Shown: positions 1-8,198 of the stretch, piece after piece
Layout of the letters: every line of letters begins with the position of its first letter
How positions within the stretch are numbered: the first letter of the stretch is position 1
Assembly: GCF_020410765.1 (NCBI RefSeq)
Contig: NZ_CP084541.1
Location: forward strand, 5,634,001 to 5,698,000
Direction of reading: 5' to 3'
DNA length: 64,000 bases
Source of the DNA: Streptomyces marincola
GTDB lineage: Bacteria > Actinomycetota > Actinomycetes > Streptomycetales > Streptomycetaceae
Notes under the pieces: model-generated
The model's input: only the letters and a program-made list of their open reading frames with translations
Databases searched by the model: none
Told to the model about the DNA's origin: nothing
Made by a program: the position numbers and the translations under genes

Positions 1-636
1 CTCGAATACCGGCACGAGGACACGGCCGTCGTGGGGATGGGCGCGGCGCACTTCATGGACGGTGTGGCGGTCAGCCTGCCGGTGGCGCCGTCGTGGTCCA
101 CCTCCTCGATCACGCTCGATCGGCGTGAACTCGTCGAACTCGACGACGGATCACTGGAGTACGAGCACGGTGTCGTCAAGGTGCGCCACGTGTCCGCGGT
201 GTCGCACGTCGAGACGCATCGTTCCTGGATCAGGGATGCGGCCCTGTCCCGGGCGGCCACGGGGCGCCAGGTCTGGGAGCACAGGGAGGACCTGTACCCG
301 CACCTTCAGTTCCTGCCCCGCACCGAAGCCCAGCTGAGCGACCTGGACCCGCGCTGGGTCGTGCCCGTCCGGCGGTGTCTCGAACGGCTCGACGCCGCGG
401 CGGCCGACTGGGACGCCGCCGTCGCTCCCGAGCCGGAATGGCAGAGCAGAGTGACCCCGGAGGGCGAGACCCGCAAACGCGTGTGCCGCTTCGAGGACGT
501 GGACGGGGAGTGGCGCACGTTTCATCTCCATGCCCGCTTCACGCCGGGAGCCGGCCGCATCCACTTCCGCCTGATCGGTGAGGAGAACCGGATCCGCGTC
601 GCGCACGTCGGCCGCAAGATCCGTCCGGACCTGTGA
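1..636 (+). CDS. Hypothetical protein, 5'-truncated by the window edge
   Basis: The frame is open from base 1, so the true start lies upstream; an in-frame GTG at 31 is probably internal. About 211 residues are visible. I do not recognise a named family. The last 45 residues read FHLHARFTPGAGRIHF...NRIRVAHVGRKI, an alternating hydrophobic/charged pattern I associate with uncharacterised actinobacterial proteins whose C-terminal beta-rich tail vaguely recalls RelE/ParE-type toxins. There is no signal peptide or membrane segment. It is followed 131 bp downstream by a very small basic/acidic protein on the same strand, so a toxin-antitoxin-like pair is possible but unproven. Coding is supported by strong third-position GC bias through to the TGA at 634-636. 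Confidence 0.7.
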   Translation, partial: LEYRHEDTAVVGMGAAHFMDGVAVSLPVAPSWSTSSITLDRRELVELDDGSLEYEHGVVKVRHVSAVSHVETHRSWIRDAALSRAATGRQVWEHREDLYPHLQFLPRTEAQLSDLDPRWVVPVRRCLERLDAAAADWDAAVAPEPEWQSRVTPEGETRKRVCRFEDVDGEWRTFHLHARFTPGAGRIHFRLIGEENRIRVAHVGRKIRPDL

Positions 637-742
637 CCGAGTGCGGAAGCCGCCCGCGCGGCTCCGGCCCCGCCGGGCCGCGAAGGACGTCGTTCGGACC
701 CGTGTCGTCCCGTCGCGCGGGGTGGGCGTCGCCGCGCCGCCG

Positions 743-759
743 GATGCCAGTCCGGCATC
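743..759. promoter_or_regulatory. Inverted repeat just upstream of the small gene at 768
   Basis: GATGCC (743-748) and GGCATC (754-759) form a perfect 6-bp inverted repeat with a 5-nt spacer. It ends 8 bp before the ATG at 768, where no Shine-Dalgarno is evident. It could be an operator overlapping the promoter of a leaderless small gene, or chance. Confidence 0.25.
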
Positions 760-767
760 ATCGGCGC

Positions 768-962
768 ATGGCGATGACACCCCGACTCCCCGACGACCTC
801 GACGCGAAGCCCACCGGGCGTGCTCGCCGGGAGGGCCGCGGCAAGCAGGAACTCGCCATCGAGGCCATCCGTGACGCCCAGGCTCGGGCCGAGCCGAAGG
901 TCGACGATGTCCTGGCCGAGCTGATGGACAGCGATGCGGAGATCCTGCACCACCTGAAGTGA
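768..962 (+). CDS. Small hypothetical protein (64 aa), antitoxin-like in size and composition
   Basis: ATG at 768 gives 64 residues. The N-terminus is basic (KPTGRARREGRGKQ), a helical stretch follows (ELAIEAIRDAQARAEPKVDDVLAELM), and the C-terminus is acidic (DSDAEILHHLK). Such short, helix-rich proteins are typical of ribbon-helix-helix or similar antitoxins, but no diagnostic motif is visible, so this is inference from size and composition. No good ribosome binding site precedes the ATG; a GATGCC/GGCATC inverted repeat lies 8 bp upstream. A longer reading from a GTG at 633 would add 45 arginine-rich residues that look non-coding. The gene follows the partial protein ending at 636. Confidence 0.5.
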   Translation: MAMTPRLPDDLDAKPTGRARREGRGKQELAIEAIRDAQARAEPKVDDVLAELMDSDAEILHHLK

Positions 963-1204
963 ACGAAGCGCGCTGTCTCCCGATCGACGAGATACCGAGC
1001 ACCGTGTGCGGGGCGGAACGGCGTTCGAGGCGGCGAGGCCGGCCGTCGGGCCGGGCCCGGCCGAGGAGCGTGCCATGTTCGGGGAGACCGAAGGCGGCCG
1101 TGCCGGGGTCCCGCGGTGGAGTGCACCGCCCGTCTCCCGACCCTCAAATCCCGGCCGTTCGCCCAGTACAGTGGTGCCCCACGCATCGGCGGTGGGGGTT
1201 TCCC

Positions 1205-3928
1205 TTGGACATCCGGCTGCTCGGCCCGCTTGAGGTGGCCGCGGACGACGGCACCCCGCTGCCCGTCACCGCCCCCCGGCTGCGCGCGGTCCTCGCCGCC
1301 CTCGCGCTGCGCGCCGGGCAGGAGGTGCCCGTGGCGGACCTCGCCGAACGGCTGTGGGGCGCGCGCCGCCCGTCTCGCGCCGAGGCCACGCTCCGCGACT
1401 ACGTGCGGCGGCTGCGCCGGGCGCTGCCTCCCGGACGGCTGCTCCTGCTGCCGGACGCGTTCCTGCTCGCCGTCGGGCCGGAGGAGACCGATCTGGGGCG
1501 CGCCCGCGACGCGCTGCGGCGGGCGCACCTGCTGTCCGCCGCCGCGCCGGGGCGGGCCGTCGACGAGTTGGACGCGGCGCTCGCGCAGTGGCGCGGCGCG
1601 CCGCTGTGCGACCTGCCGGAGGGGCCGCTGCGCAGCCGGGAGCTGCGCGCCATCGAGGATCTGCGGCTGTGCGCCGCGGAGGACCGGTTCGACCTGCTGA
1701 TCGCGCTGGGCCGGCACGGCGAGGCGGCCGACGAGCTGCTGGCCGCCGCCCGCGCGCACCCCGGGCGCGGCCGGCTGCGCAGGCAGGCGCTCGACGCGCT
1801 GAGCCGCTCCGGGCGCGACGCCGAACGGCGGGCCTTCGCGCGGGAGTTCGGCGCGCCATCGGCCGAGTCCGGCCGACCGGCGCACCGGGCGGCGTTCCCG
1901 CCGGGTGACGCCGCGTTCGTCGCCCGCGGCGTGGAACTCGCCCGGCTGCGCGGCTGGTTGACCGGCGCGCTCGGCGCCCCGGCGGTCTGCCTCATCGACG
2001 GCCCCGGCGGAGTCGGCAAGTCGACACTCGCCGTGCGGGCCGCGCGCGAGGTCGAGGACCGCTACCCCGACGGCATGCTGTACGTCGACCTGCGCGGCGC
2101 CGACCCGAGGAACGCGCCGCTCGACGTGGCCGAGGCCCGCCGGGTGCTGCTCGCCTCGCTCGGCACCCCGGGCAAGGAGGTGCCGCAGGACCCGGCGTCC
2201 GCGGTCGCGTTCTACCGCGAGCAGCTGTACGGGCGCCGCGTACTGGTGCTGCTCGACAACGCGCTCGACGTGGCGCAGGTGGCGCCGCTGCTGCCGGCGG
2301 AGCCGGGCGCCGCGGCCCTGGTGACCAGCAGGAAGGCGCTCACCGGTCTTGGCCGCGGCCACCACCTGCACCTGAGGCCGCTGGCCACCGACGAGGCCGT
2401 GACGTTCCTGCGGTCGGCGGCGGGCGGGGGCGAGGAGCGCGGCCGGCGCGCGGAGTGGGCCGAGCTGGCCGAGCTGTGCGGCCGGCTGCCGCTCGCGCTG
2501 CGGATCGTGGCGGCGCGCATGGCGGCCCGGCCGTGCTGGCGGGTCGCGGAGTTCATCGCGGCGCTCGGCGACGAGCGCCGCCGCATGGACGAGCTGACGG
2601 CGGACGACCTGGACCTGCGCGCGAGCCTGGTGGTCGGCATCGACCACCTGGCGGCCTCGCGCGAGCCCGAGGACCGGCGGGCCGCCGCGGTCTTCCCGCT
2701 GCTCGGCGCCGCCGCGGTGCGTTCGTTCAGCCCCGGTTCCGTCGCCGCGCTGGTCGGCTGCTCGCCCGGCGAGGCCCGGCGCGCGCTGGAACGGCTGGCC
2801 GACGCGCAGATCGCGGGCAGCCCGCGGCCCGGCGTGTACGCGCTGCACGACCTCGTGCGGGCCGCGGCGGCGTGGCAGGCCGCGCGGCTGCCGCGGCCGG
2901 GGGTCACGGCGCGGCTGGCCGGGCTCGCGAACTGGTACCTGGGCTCGCTGCACCGCGTGAACGGCCCGCTCGCGCTCGCCGAGCACTACCGCAGGCGGTA
3001 CCAGGCGGGTGCCGACCGGTACCCGCAAGGCCGGCTGTTCACGTCGGTCGACGAGTCGCTGCCGTGGGCGGACGAGGTGCTCGACGACGTGCTCTCGCTC
3101 GCCCACCAGCTGGCGGGCCCTGAGCACGACACGGGCGCGGAGCTGGGCGGCCGGCCGCTGTCGGCGTTCGCGCTCGAAGCGCTCCGGGCCCTGGAGAGCT
3201 ACTTCGGCATGCGGCTGTCCTGGCGGGGGCAGCGGCGGCTGTGCGAGATCGCCCTTGAGGTGGGCCGGCGCACGGGCGACCGGTTCGCCGAGGCGGCGGC
3301 GTACGGGCAACTGGGCAAGGCCGCGGGACAGCAGGGCCGCGGGATCGAGGGCGCCGACCTGCTGCGGCGCAGCATCGCCCTGTTCCGTTCCGTGGGCGAA
3401 CGGACCGAGGCGCTGGCCGCGACGCTGAACCTGGTGCCGTGCCTGGGGTCGGCCGGCCGCATCGCGGAGGCCGTCGAGCTGGCGGAGCGCACGCTCGCGG
3501 AGGTGCGCGCGGCGGGCATCGACGAGTTCAGGCCGCAGCTGATCAACAATCTCGGCCGCTGCCACCTGTTCCTCGGCAACCACGCCACGGCGCACCGGCT
3601 GCTGCTCGGCAACTACGAGACGGCGCCGCTGCCGTACGAGCGGACCATCGCCGCGGGCGTGCTCGCCGAGTACCACCTGGAGGTCGGCGAGTTCGAGGAG
3701 GCGGCGCGCTGGGTGAACCGGGCGCTCGGACACGCGGCGGAGCAGCCGTTCGACCCGTTCGTGGTCGCGCAGCAGCGCACCTGGCTGGCCGCGGCGCTGC
3801 GCGGCCTGGGCCGGGAGACGGCCGCGCACCTGGAGGAGATGCAGGCGCGCGCGGTCCTTGAGGACCTCAACCACCGGGAGAACAGCCACCTGCGGGTGCG
3901 CATGGACGAGAAGCACTCCGTGATCTGA
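1205..3928 (+). CDS. AfsR/SARP-type regulator: winged helix, BTAD, NB-ARC ATPase and TPR
   Basis: A 907-residue regulator from a TTG start (1205) with GGTGGGGG just upstream; no other in-frame start fits the N-terminus (x)DIRLLGPLEV. The order is OmpR-like winged helix (about 1-90), bacterial transcriptional activator domain (about 95-220), NB-ARC-type ATPase with Walker A GPGGVGKS at 266-273 and Walker B VLVLLD ending at D351, then C-terminal TPR-like helical repeats (about 640-890). AfsR-family proteins bind direct repeats and activate sigma-HrdB promoters, often for antibiotic clusters; the ATPase/TPR half is thought to sense or be modified by signals. No biosynthetic cluster lies in this window, so its target is unknown. 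Nothing downstream is clearly cotranscribed. The upstream 240 bp is free of genes and presumably carries the promoter. Confidence 0.9.
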   Translation: MDIRLLGPLEVAADDGTPLPVTAPRLRAVLAALALRAGQEVPVADLAERLWGARRPSRAEATLRDYVRRLRRALPPGRLLLLPDAFLLAVGPEETDLGRARDALRRAHLLSAAAPGRAVDELDAALAQWRGAPLCDLPEGPLRSRELRAIEDLRLCAAEDRFDLLIALGRHGEAADELLAAARAHPGRGRLRRQALDALSRSGRDAERRAFAREFGAPSAESGRPAHRAAFPPGDAAFVARGVELARLRGWLTGALGAPAVCLIDGPGGVGKSTLAVRAAREVEDRYPDGMLYVDLRGADPRNAPLDVAEARRVLLASLGTPGKEVPQDPASAVAFYREQLYGRRVLVLLDNALDVAQVAPLLPAEPGAAALVTSRKALTGLGRGHHLHLRPLATDEAVTFLRSAAGGGEERGRRAEWAELAELCGRLPLALRIVAARMAARPCWRVAEFIAALGDERRRMDELTADDLDLRASLVVGIDHLAASREPEDRRAAAVFPLLGAAAVRSFSPGSVAALVGCSPGEARRALERLADAQIAGSPRPGVYALHDLVRAAAAWQAARLPRPGVTARLAGLANWYLGSLHRVNGPLALAEHYRRRYQAGADRYPQGRLFTSVDESLPWADEVLDDVLSLAHQLAGPEHDTGAELGGRPLSAFALEALRALESYFGMRLSWRGQRRLCEIALEVGRRTGDRFAEAAAYGQLGKAAGQQGRGIEGADLLRRSIALFRSVGERTEALAATLNLVPCLGSAGRIAEAVELAERTLAEVRAAGIDEFRPQLINNLGRCHLFLGNHATAHRLLLGNYETAPLPYERTIAAGVLAEYHLEVGEFEEAARWVNRALGHAAEQPFDPFVVAQQRTWLAAALRGLGRETAAHLEEMQARAVLEDLNHRENSHLRVRMDEKHSVI

Positions 3929-3932
3929 CGGA

Positions 3933-3967
3933 CGGGCCCGGCGGCGCGGCGCGCCGGGGCGGGCCCG
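3933..3967 (+). terminator. GC-rich stem-loop after the SARP-type gene
   Basis: CGGGCCC (3933-3939) pairs with GGGCCCG (3961-3967), with an inner GGCGC/GCGCC hairpin (3943-3955). It starts 5 bp after the stop codon and has no T tract, as is usual in Streptomyces. Confidence 0.45.
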
Positions 3968-4005
3968 CCCGCCCGGCCCGGGGCGCGAGCACGCAGAATG
4001 GCCGC

Positions 4006-4926
4006 ATGGATCTGCGCATCTTCACCGAACCGCAGCAGGGCGCGAGCTACGACACCCTGCTGTCCGTCGCCAAGGCCACGGAGGACCTGGGCTTCGACGC
4101 CTTCTTCCGCTCCGACCACTACCTGACGATGGGCGGCACCGGGCTGCCCGGGCCGACCGACGCCTGGCTGACGCTCGCGGGCCTGGCCAGGGAGACCTCC
4201 CGCATCCGGCTCGGCACGCTGATGACGGCCGCCACGTTCCGGCTGCCCGGCGTGCTGGCCATCCAGGTGGCGCAGGTCGACGCGATGTCCGGCGGCCGGG
4301 TGGAACTGGGCATCGGCGCGGGCTGGTTCGAGGCGGAGCACACCGCGTACGGCATCCCGTTCCCGCGCGAGAAGTTCCCGCGCCTTGAGGAGCAGCTGGC
4401 CATCGTGACGGGGCTGTGGGGGACCCCGGTGGGCGAGCGGTTCTCCTACGAAGGGGACCACTACCGGCTCGTGGACTCCCCGGCCCTGCCCAAGCCCGTG
4501 CAGGAGCGGGTCCCCGTGCTGATCGGGGGCATGGGCAAGGAGCGCACGCCGCGCCTCGCGGCCAGGTACGCGGACGAGTTCAACGTGCCGTTCGTCTCGG
4601 TCGAGGACAGCGCCGCGCAGTTCGGGCGGGTGCGGGAGGCGGCCGACGCGGCCGGCCGCAAGCCCGACGAGCTGGTGTACTCCAACGCGCTGGTCGCCTG
4701 CGTCGGCCGGGACGACGCCGAGGTGGCCCGGCGGGCCGCGGCCATCGGCCGGGAGGTGGACGAGCTGCGGGCCAACGGTCTCGCGGGCTCGCCGGCCGAG
4801 GTCGTCGACAAGATCGGCCGCTACGCGGAGGCCGGCTCCTCCAGGATCTACTTCCAGATCCTGGACCTGGACGACCTCGCGCACCTTGAGCTGATCGCGG
4901 AACAGGTCGCGCCGCAACTGCCGTGA
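4006..4926 (+). CDS. LLM-class F420-dependent oxidoreductase
   Basis: 306 residues with the luciferase-like monooxygenase fold. The N-terminal strand MDLRIFTEPQ, the segment AKATEDLGFDAFFRSDHYL, the core LARETSRIRLGTLM...RLPGVLAIQVAQVDAMSGGRVELGIGAGWFEAEH and the phosphate-binding VPVLIGGMGKERTPRLAARYADEFN are classic for the family. Such enzymes use reduced F420 (occasionally FMN) to reduce or oxidise varied substrates; the substrate cannot be read from sequence. Its stop overlaps the GTG of the downstream homocysteine S-methyltransferase by 4 bp (GTGA), so the two are translationally coupled and probably cotranscribed. Confidence 0.9.
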   Translation: MDLRIFTEPQQGASYDTLLSVAKATEDLGFDAFFRSDHYLTMGGTGLPGPTDAWLTLAGLARETSRIRLGTLMTAATFRLPGVLAIQVAQVDAMSGGRVELGIGAGWFEAEHTAYGIPFPREKFPRLEEQLAIVTGLWGTPVGERFSYEGDHYRLVDSPALPKPVQERVPVLIGGMGKERTPRLAARYADEFNVPFVSVEDSAAQFGRVREAADAAGRKPDELVYSNALVACVGRDDAEVARRAAAIGREVDELRANGLAGSPAEVVDKIGRYAEAGSSRIYFQILDLDDLAHLELIAEQVAPQLP

Positions 4927-5807
4927 CCCTGCCCGCGCTCGACGGACGGACCCTGGTGCTGGACGGCGGGCTCTCCAACCGCCTCCAGGACCAGGGCTGC
5001 GACGTGGACGACCCGCTGTGGACCGCGCGCGTCCTGCTGCGGGAGCCGGACGAACTGCTGCGCGCGCACCGGGCGTACGCGCGGGCCGGGGCGCAGGTGC
5101 TGACGACGGCCAGCTACCAGGCGTCGTTCGAGGGGTTCGCGCGCCACGGCGTGGGCCGCGCGGCGGCGGCCCGGCTGCTGGGCGACAGCGTGCGGCTGGC
5201 CAGGGCGGCGGGGGCGCCGTGGGTCGCCGCGTCGGTCGGACCCTACGGGGCGGTGCTCGCGGACGGCAGCGAGTACCGGGGCCGGTACGGGCTGAGCACC
5301 GCGGAGCTGGTGCGCTTCCACCGGCCGCGCATCGAGGCGCTGGCCGCGGCGGGCCCCGACGTGCTGGCCCTCGAAACGGTGCCGGACGCCGTGGAGGCGG
5401 CGGCGATGCTCACCGCGGCCCGCGGCTGCGGGGTGCCGGTGTGGCTGTCGTACACGGTGGCCGGCGGCCGGACCCGGGCGGGGCAGCCGCTCGACGAGGC
5501 GTTCGCGGTGGCCGCGGGGAACGAGCAGGTGGTCGCCGTGGGCGTCAACTGCTGCGCCCCCGACGAGGTGCCGGCGGCCATCGCCCGCGCGGTCGCGGTG
5601 ACCGGGCGCCCCGCGGTCGCCTACCCGGGCAGCGGTGAGACGTGGGACGCCGCGCGCGGCCGGTGGCACGGCCGCGCGGTCGGCCCCGCGGCCTCGGCCG
5701 CGGCCTGGCGGGCGGCGGGGGCGCGGCTGATCGGCGGCTGCTGCCGGGTGGGGCCCGCCGCGGTGGCGGAGCTCGCCGAGGTGCTCGGCCCGGCCGCGAG
5801 TCGCTGA
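4923..5807 (+). CDS. mmuM: Homocysteine S-methyltransferase (MmuM-like)
   Basis: 294 residues from a GTG that overlaps the previous stop. The family transfers a methyl group from S-methylmethionine or SAM to homocysteine, giving methionine in the cytoplasm. The Zn-binding cysteines are visible: VGVNCC (C210/C211) and GGCC (C273, C274). N-terminal LDGGLSNRLQDQGCDVDDPLW and the TTASYQASFEGF segment fit the (beta/alpha)8 barrel of the family. Coupling to an F420-type oxidoreductase gives no clear pathway hint. Followed by a 450-bp stretch without an intact gene. Confidence 0.88.
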   Translation: MTLPALDGRTLVLDGGLSNRLQDQGCDVDDPLWTARVLLREPDELLRAHRAYARAGAQVLTTASYQASFEGFARHGVGRAAAARLLGDSVRLARAAGAPWVAASVGPYGAVLADGSEYRGRYGLSTAELVRFHRPRIEALAAAGPDVLALETVPDAVEAAAMLTAARGCGVPVWLSYTVAGGRTRAGQPLDEAFAVAAGNEQVVAVGVNCCAPDEVPAAIARAVAVTGRPAVAYPGSGETWDAARGRWHGRAVGPAASAAAWRAAGARLIGGCCRVGPAAVAELAEVLGPAASR

Positions 5808-6258
5808 GGCGGCGTATCCGCGACCCGTGCGGGGTCGTGAATTCGGCCGTGTTGCGGCTGTACCGGTTCGCCCGGTACGTGCCGCGGCGGCGCCCGCGCC
5901 ACCTGGTGACTGAGCCCTCCGACTGAGCTGCGGTGTTCATCGTTTGGTAGCTGAGCCGACACGCATCGCGACCGAAATTATCCGTCGCAGGCTGGAGTTC
6001 GCGGGAATATCCGGCAGACTCGCAGGTGGGAGCAGGCGGCGGTACCCCCGCTGTGCAGGGCAGAGGTCCCCGACCTGCTTCCGGAGGACCGCGTCCCGGT
6101 GCCCCGCCTCCCCGCGTACGGGCCGGGCGCGGTCCACCTCGCCCGCCTCCGGCGGGAGTTGCTACCGTGACTGCCATGCGTTGACGCCGACCCCGCGCCA
6201 GGGGGCCACCGCCGTTCCTTCGTGACCGTGATCCGGCAGCCCACGAAGGAGCTTTCCC
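5808..6258. other. 450-bp stretch without an intact gene
   Basis: No intact gene is convincing. A 29-codon frame from a GTG at 5837 to 5926 (NSAVLRLYRFARYVPRRRPRHLV...) has coding-like codon use but no recognisable relatives or ribosome site. It is followed by a possible decayed gene (5944-6170) and then the leader of the nitrilase gene, whose AAGGAG lies at about 6245-6250. Confidence 0.4.
5944..6170 (+). pseudogene. Possible decayed, frameshifted regulator remnant
   Basis: From a TTG at 5944, one frame reads VAEPTRIATEIIRRRLEFAGIS, which resembles the opening helix of XRE-type helix-turn-helix proteins, then turns arginine-rich and non-coding. From about 6060 another + frame reads VPDLLPEDRVPVPRLPAYGP and ends ...HLARLRRELLP with stop TGA at 6168-6170 and almost pure G/C third positions, but it lacks a start. 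The simplest reading is a small regulator gene that lost its middle and shifted frame. This rests on codon bias and a weak resemblance only. Confidence 0.25.
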
Positions 6259-7239
6259 ATGCACACCACGCACCTAACGCATACCCTGACCGTCGCCCTG
6301 CTCCAGCTCGAACGCGCGGGGCACGACCTCGACGCCAACCGCGCGGCGGGCGAGGCCGCCTGCCGCCGGGCGAAGGCACTCGGCGCGGACATCGCCCTGT
6401 TCCCCGAGATGTGGAGCAACGGCTACACCGCCGCCGTCCCCTTCGGGGACGCCTCGGCCAACGTCTACCGCCACCCCGACCTGTGGGCGGGCGCCGCCCC
6501 GGTCGGGGTGCCCGACCACCGCGCGGTCTGGCGCGGCGAACCCGTCGCGGCCGACTCGCCGTTCGTCGCGCACTTCGCGTCGCTCGCCGCGGAACTCGAC
6601 ATGGCCATCGCGCTGACCTACCTGGAGGAGTGGGAAGGGCCGCCGCGCAACTCGGTCTCCCTGATCGACCGGCACGGCCGGCTGGTGCTCACCCACGCCA
6701 AGGTGCACACCTGCGCGTTCGCGGTGCCGGAGGCCGCGCTCACGCCGGGCACGTCGTTCGGTACGTGCACCCTGGACACGGCGGCTGGGGACGTCCGCGT
6801 CGGGGCCATGATCTGCTACGACCGCGAGTTCCCCGAGAGCGCCCGCGCGCTGATGCTCGCCGGCGCGGAACTCGTCCTCACACCCAACGCCTGCGACCTG
6901 GAGCGCAACAGGATCGACCAGTTCAAGGCGCGCGCGTACGAGAACATGCTCGCGGTGGCCATGGCCAACTACGCGGGTCCCGGCTGGGGCCACTCCGTCG
7001 CCTTCGACGGCATGGCCTTCGGGCCTGAGGGGGCGCGGGACATGCTCGTGGTGGAGGCGGGGGAGGCCGCGGGCGTCTTCCCCGCCGTGTTCGACCTCGC
7101 CGCCCTGCGCGACTACCGCAGGCGCGAGACGTGGGGCGACGCCTTCCGCCGCCCCCGCGCCTACGGCGCGCTGACCGAGCCGGCCGTGGGGGAGCCGTTC
7201 GTCCGCGTCAGCCACCGCGGAAGGCCCCCGCTGCGCTGA
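6259..7239 (+). CDS. Carbon-nitrogen hydrolase (nitrilase superfamily)
   Basis: 326 residues from the ATG at 6259, with AAGGAG 8 bp upstream. The catalytic triad is visible as E50 (LFPEMWSNGY), K148 (THAKVHTC) and C186 (GAMICYDREFPES). The family hydrolyses amides or nitriles, for example N-carbamoyl compounds, omega-amides or NAD-related substrates, in the cytoplasm; the exact substrate is unclear. The length is slightly above the usual 260-300 because of an insertion around residues 60-105 (PFGDASANVYRHPDLW). The gene stands alone between a gene-poor stretch and a convergent alpha/beta hydrolase, with a shared stem-loop terminator. Confidence 0.88.
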   Translation: MHTTHLTHTLTVALLQLERAGHDLDANRAAGEAACRRAKALGADIALFPEMWSNGYTAAVPFGDASANVYRHPDLWAGAAPVGVPDHRAVWRGEPVAADSPFVAHFASLAAELDMAIALTYLEEWEGPPRNSVSLIDRHGRLVLTHAKVHTCAFAVPEAALTPGTSFGTCTLDTAAGDVRVGAMICYDREFPESARALMLAGAELVLTPNACDLERNRIDQFKARAYENMLAVAMANYAGPGWGHSVAFDGMAFGPEGARDMLVVEAGEAAGVFPAVFDLAALRDYRRRETWGDAFRRPRAYGALTEPAVGEPFVRVSHRGRPPLR

Positions 7240-7243
7240 CCCG

Positions 7244-7288
7244 CCGCTGTCCGCCGCGCCGGCCCGGCCCGGCGCGGCGGATCAGCGG
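7244..7288. terminator. Bidirectional stem-loop terminator
   Basis: The arms at 7244-7262 and 7269-7288 pair over about 19 bp with one bulge around a 6-nt loop. It lies between the convergent nitrilase-type gene and the alpha/beta hydrolase, whose stop codon (7282-7284) is inside the right arm. Confidence 0.65.
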
Positions 7289-8103
7289 CCGGGGACGCCC
7301 GTGCCCCGCCGGTCCCGGACGAAGTCGAGGACGAGCAGGGCGGTCTCCGCCGGGCGCTCAAGGCTGGGCAGGTGCCCGGCCCAGGGCAGCTCGACGTGCC
7401 GCGCCGCGGGCAGGAGGGCGGGCAGCCCGGCGGCGATCTCGCGGAAGTCGGGCAGGTCGTGGGCGCCGGAGACGGCGAGCGTGCGGGCCCGCACGTCCCG
7501 GAGCCGGAACGCGGGCGCCCCGGCCTCCGCCGCGCCCTCCCCGGCGGAGGCCGGGCCGCCGTCCTCCGCGGTCTCCAACGCCAGGTGCGCCTCGAACGCG
7601 CGCCGCTGCATCAGCCGCACCATCGCCCGGGTGTTGGCGTCGGCCTCGGGTCCCAGCCAGGTCGCCACGTTCAGCTCGACGGCGCCGGCCACGTCCCCGC
7701 TGTCGAGCAGGGCGGCCTCCCGCGCGTCGAAGTCGCGGAGCGCGGCCGAGGGCCGGTGCGCGGGCGAGGCCGTGTTCAGCAGCACGAGCGAGGTCACGCG
7801 CTCCGGGCGGCGCGCGGCGAGTTCGAGAGCCACCGCCCCGCCCGCCGACGAGGCGACGACGGCGGCCTCCGCGATCCCCAGCGCGTCGAGCACGTCGCCC
7901 ACGTCCGTCGCGTCGCGGTACGGGCCCCGCGCGGCGGGCGTGTCCCCGTGGCCGCGGAAGTCGCAGCGCACCACGCGGTGGCCGGCGTCGAGGAACATCC
8001 GCCACTGCGGGTCCCACATCCGCCGGTCGCACACGGAGGAGTGCAGCAGGAGGAGAACGGGGCCCTCGCCCGCCGTGTCATGGGAGAGAAGGGGAAGAGA
8101 CAC
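7282..8103 (-). CDS. Alpha/beta hydrolase
   Basis: 273 residues. The fold signature includes LLLLHSSVCDRRMWDPQ (oxyanion-hole strand), VVRCDFRGHGDT, the nucleophile elbow VVASSAGG with Ser86, acidic residue in SGAHDLPDF and histidine in LPWAGHLPSLERP. The first elbow glycine is alanine (A-S-S-A-G), a tolerated variant. Members include haloperoxidase-like, lactonase (3-oxoadipate enol-lactonase-like) and esterase enzymes; the exact substrate is not evident. An insertion rich in Ala/Gly/Glu (about residues 183-200) falls after the cap region. It is divergent from the YqeB-like gene (96 bp apart), so the promoters probably sit back to back. Confidence 0.88.
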   Translation of the reverse strand: MSLPLLSHDTAGEGPVLLLLHSSVCDRRMWDPQWRMFLDAGHRVVRCDFRGHGDTPAARGPYRDATDVGDVLDALGIAEAAVVASSAGGAVALELAARRPERVTSLVLLNTASPAHRPSAALRDFDAREAALLDSGDVAGAVELNVATWLGPEADANTRAMVRLMQRRAFEAHLALETAEDGGPASAGEGAAEAGAPAFRLRDVRARTLAVSGAHDLPDFREIAAGLPALLPAARHVELPWAGHLPSLERPAETALLVLDFVRDRRGTGVPGR

Positions 8104-8198
8104 GCGCAGACCCTACAACCAAAGTCGACTGCTGTCGGCGGGAAAAGGAGACCTTGGACGACAGCCGGGCCGCCCGCGGGTCCCCTAACGTCGCGGGC

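Noticed and set aside
758..3916. A 1052-residue minus-strand reading frame opposite the AfsR-like regulator.
   Set aside because: Composition is Arg/Pro/Gln/His-rich without any domain, a shadow of high-GC codon bias on the other strand; the plus strand encodes a complete multi-domain protein.
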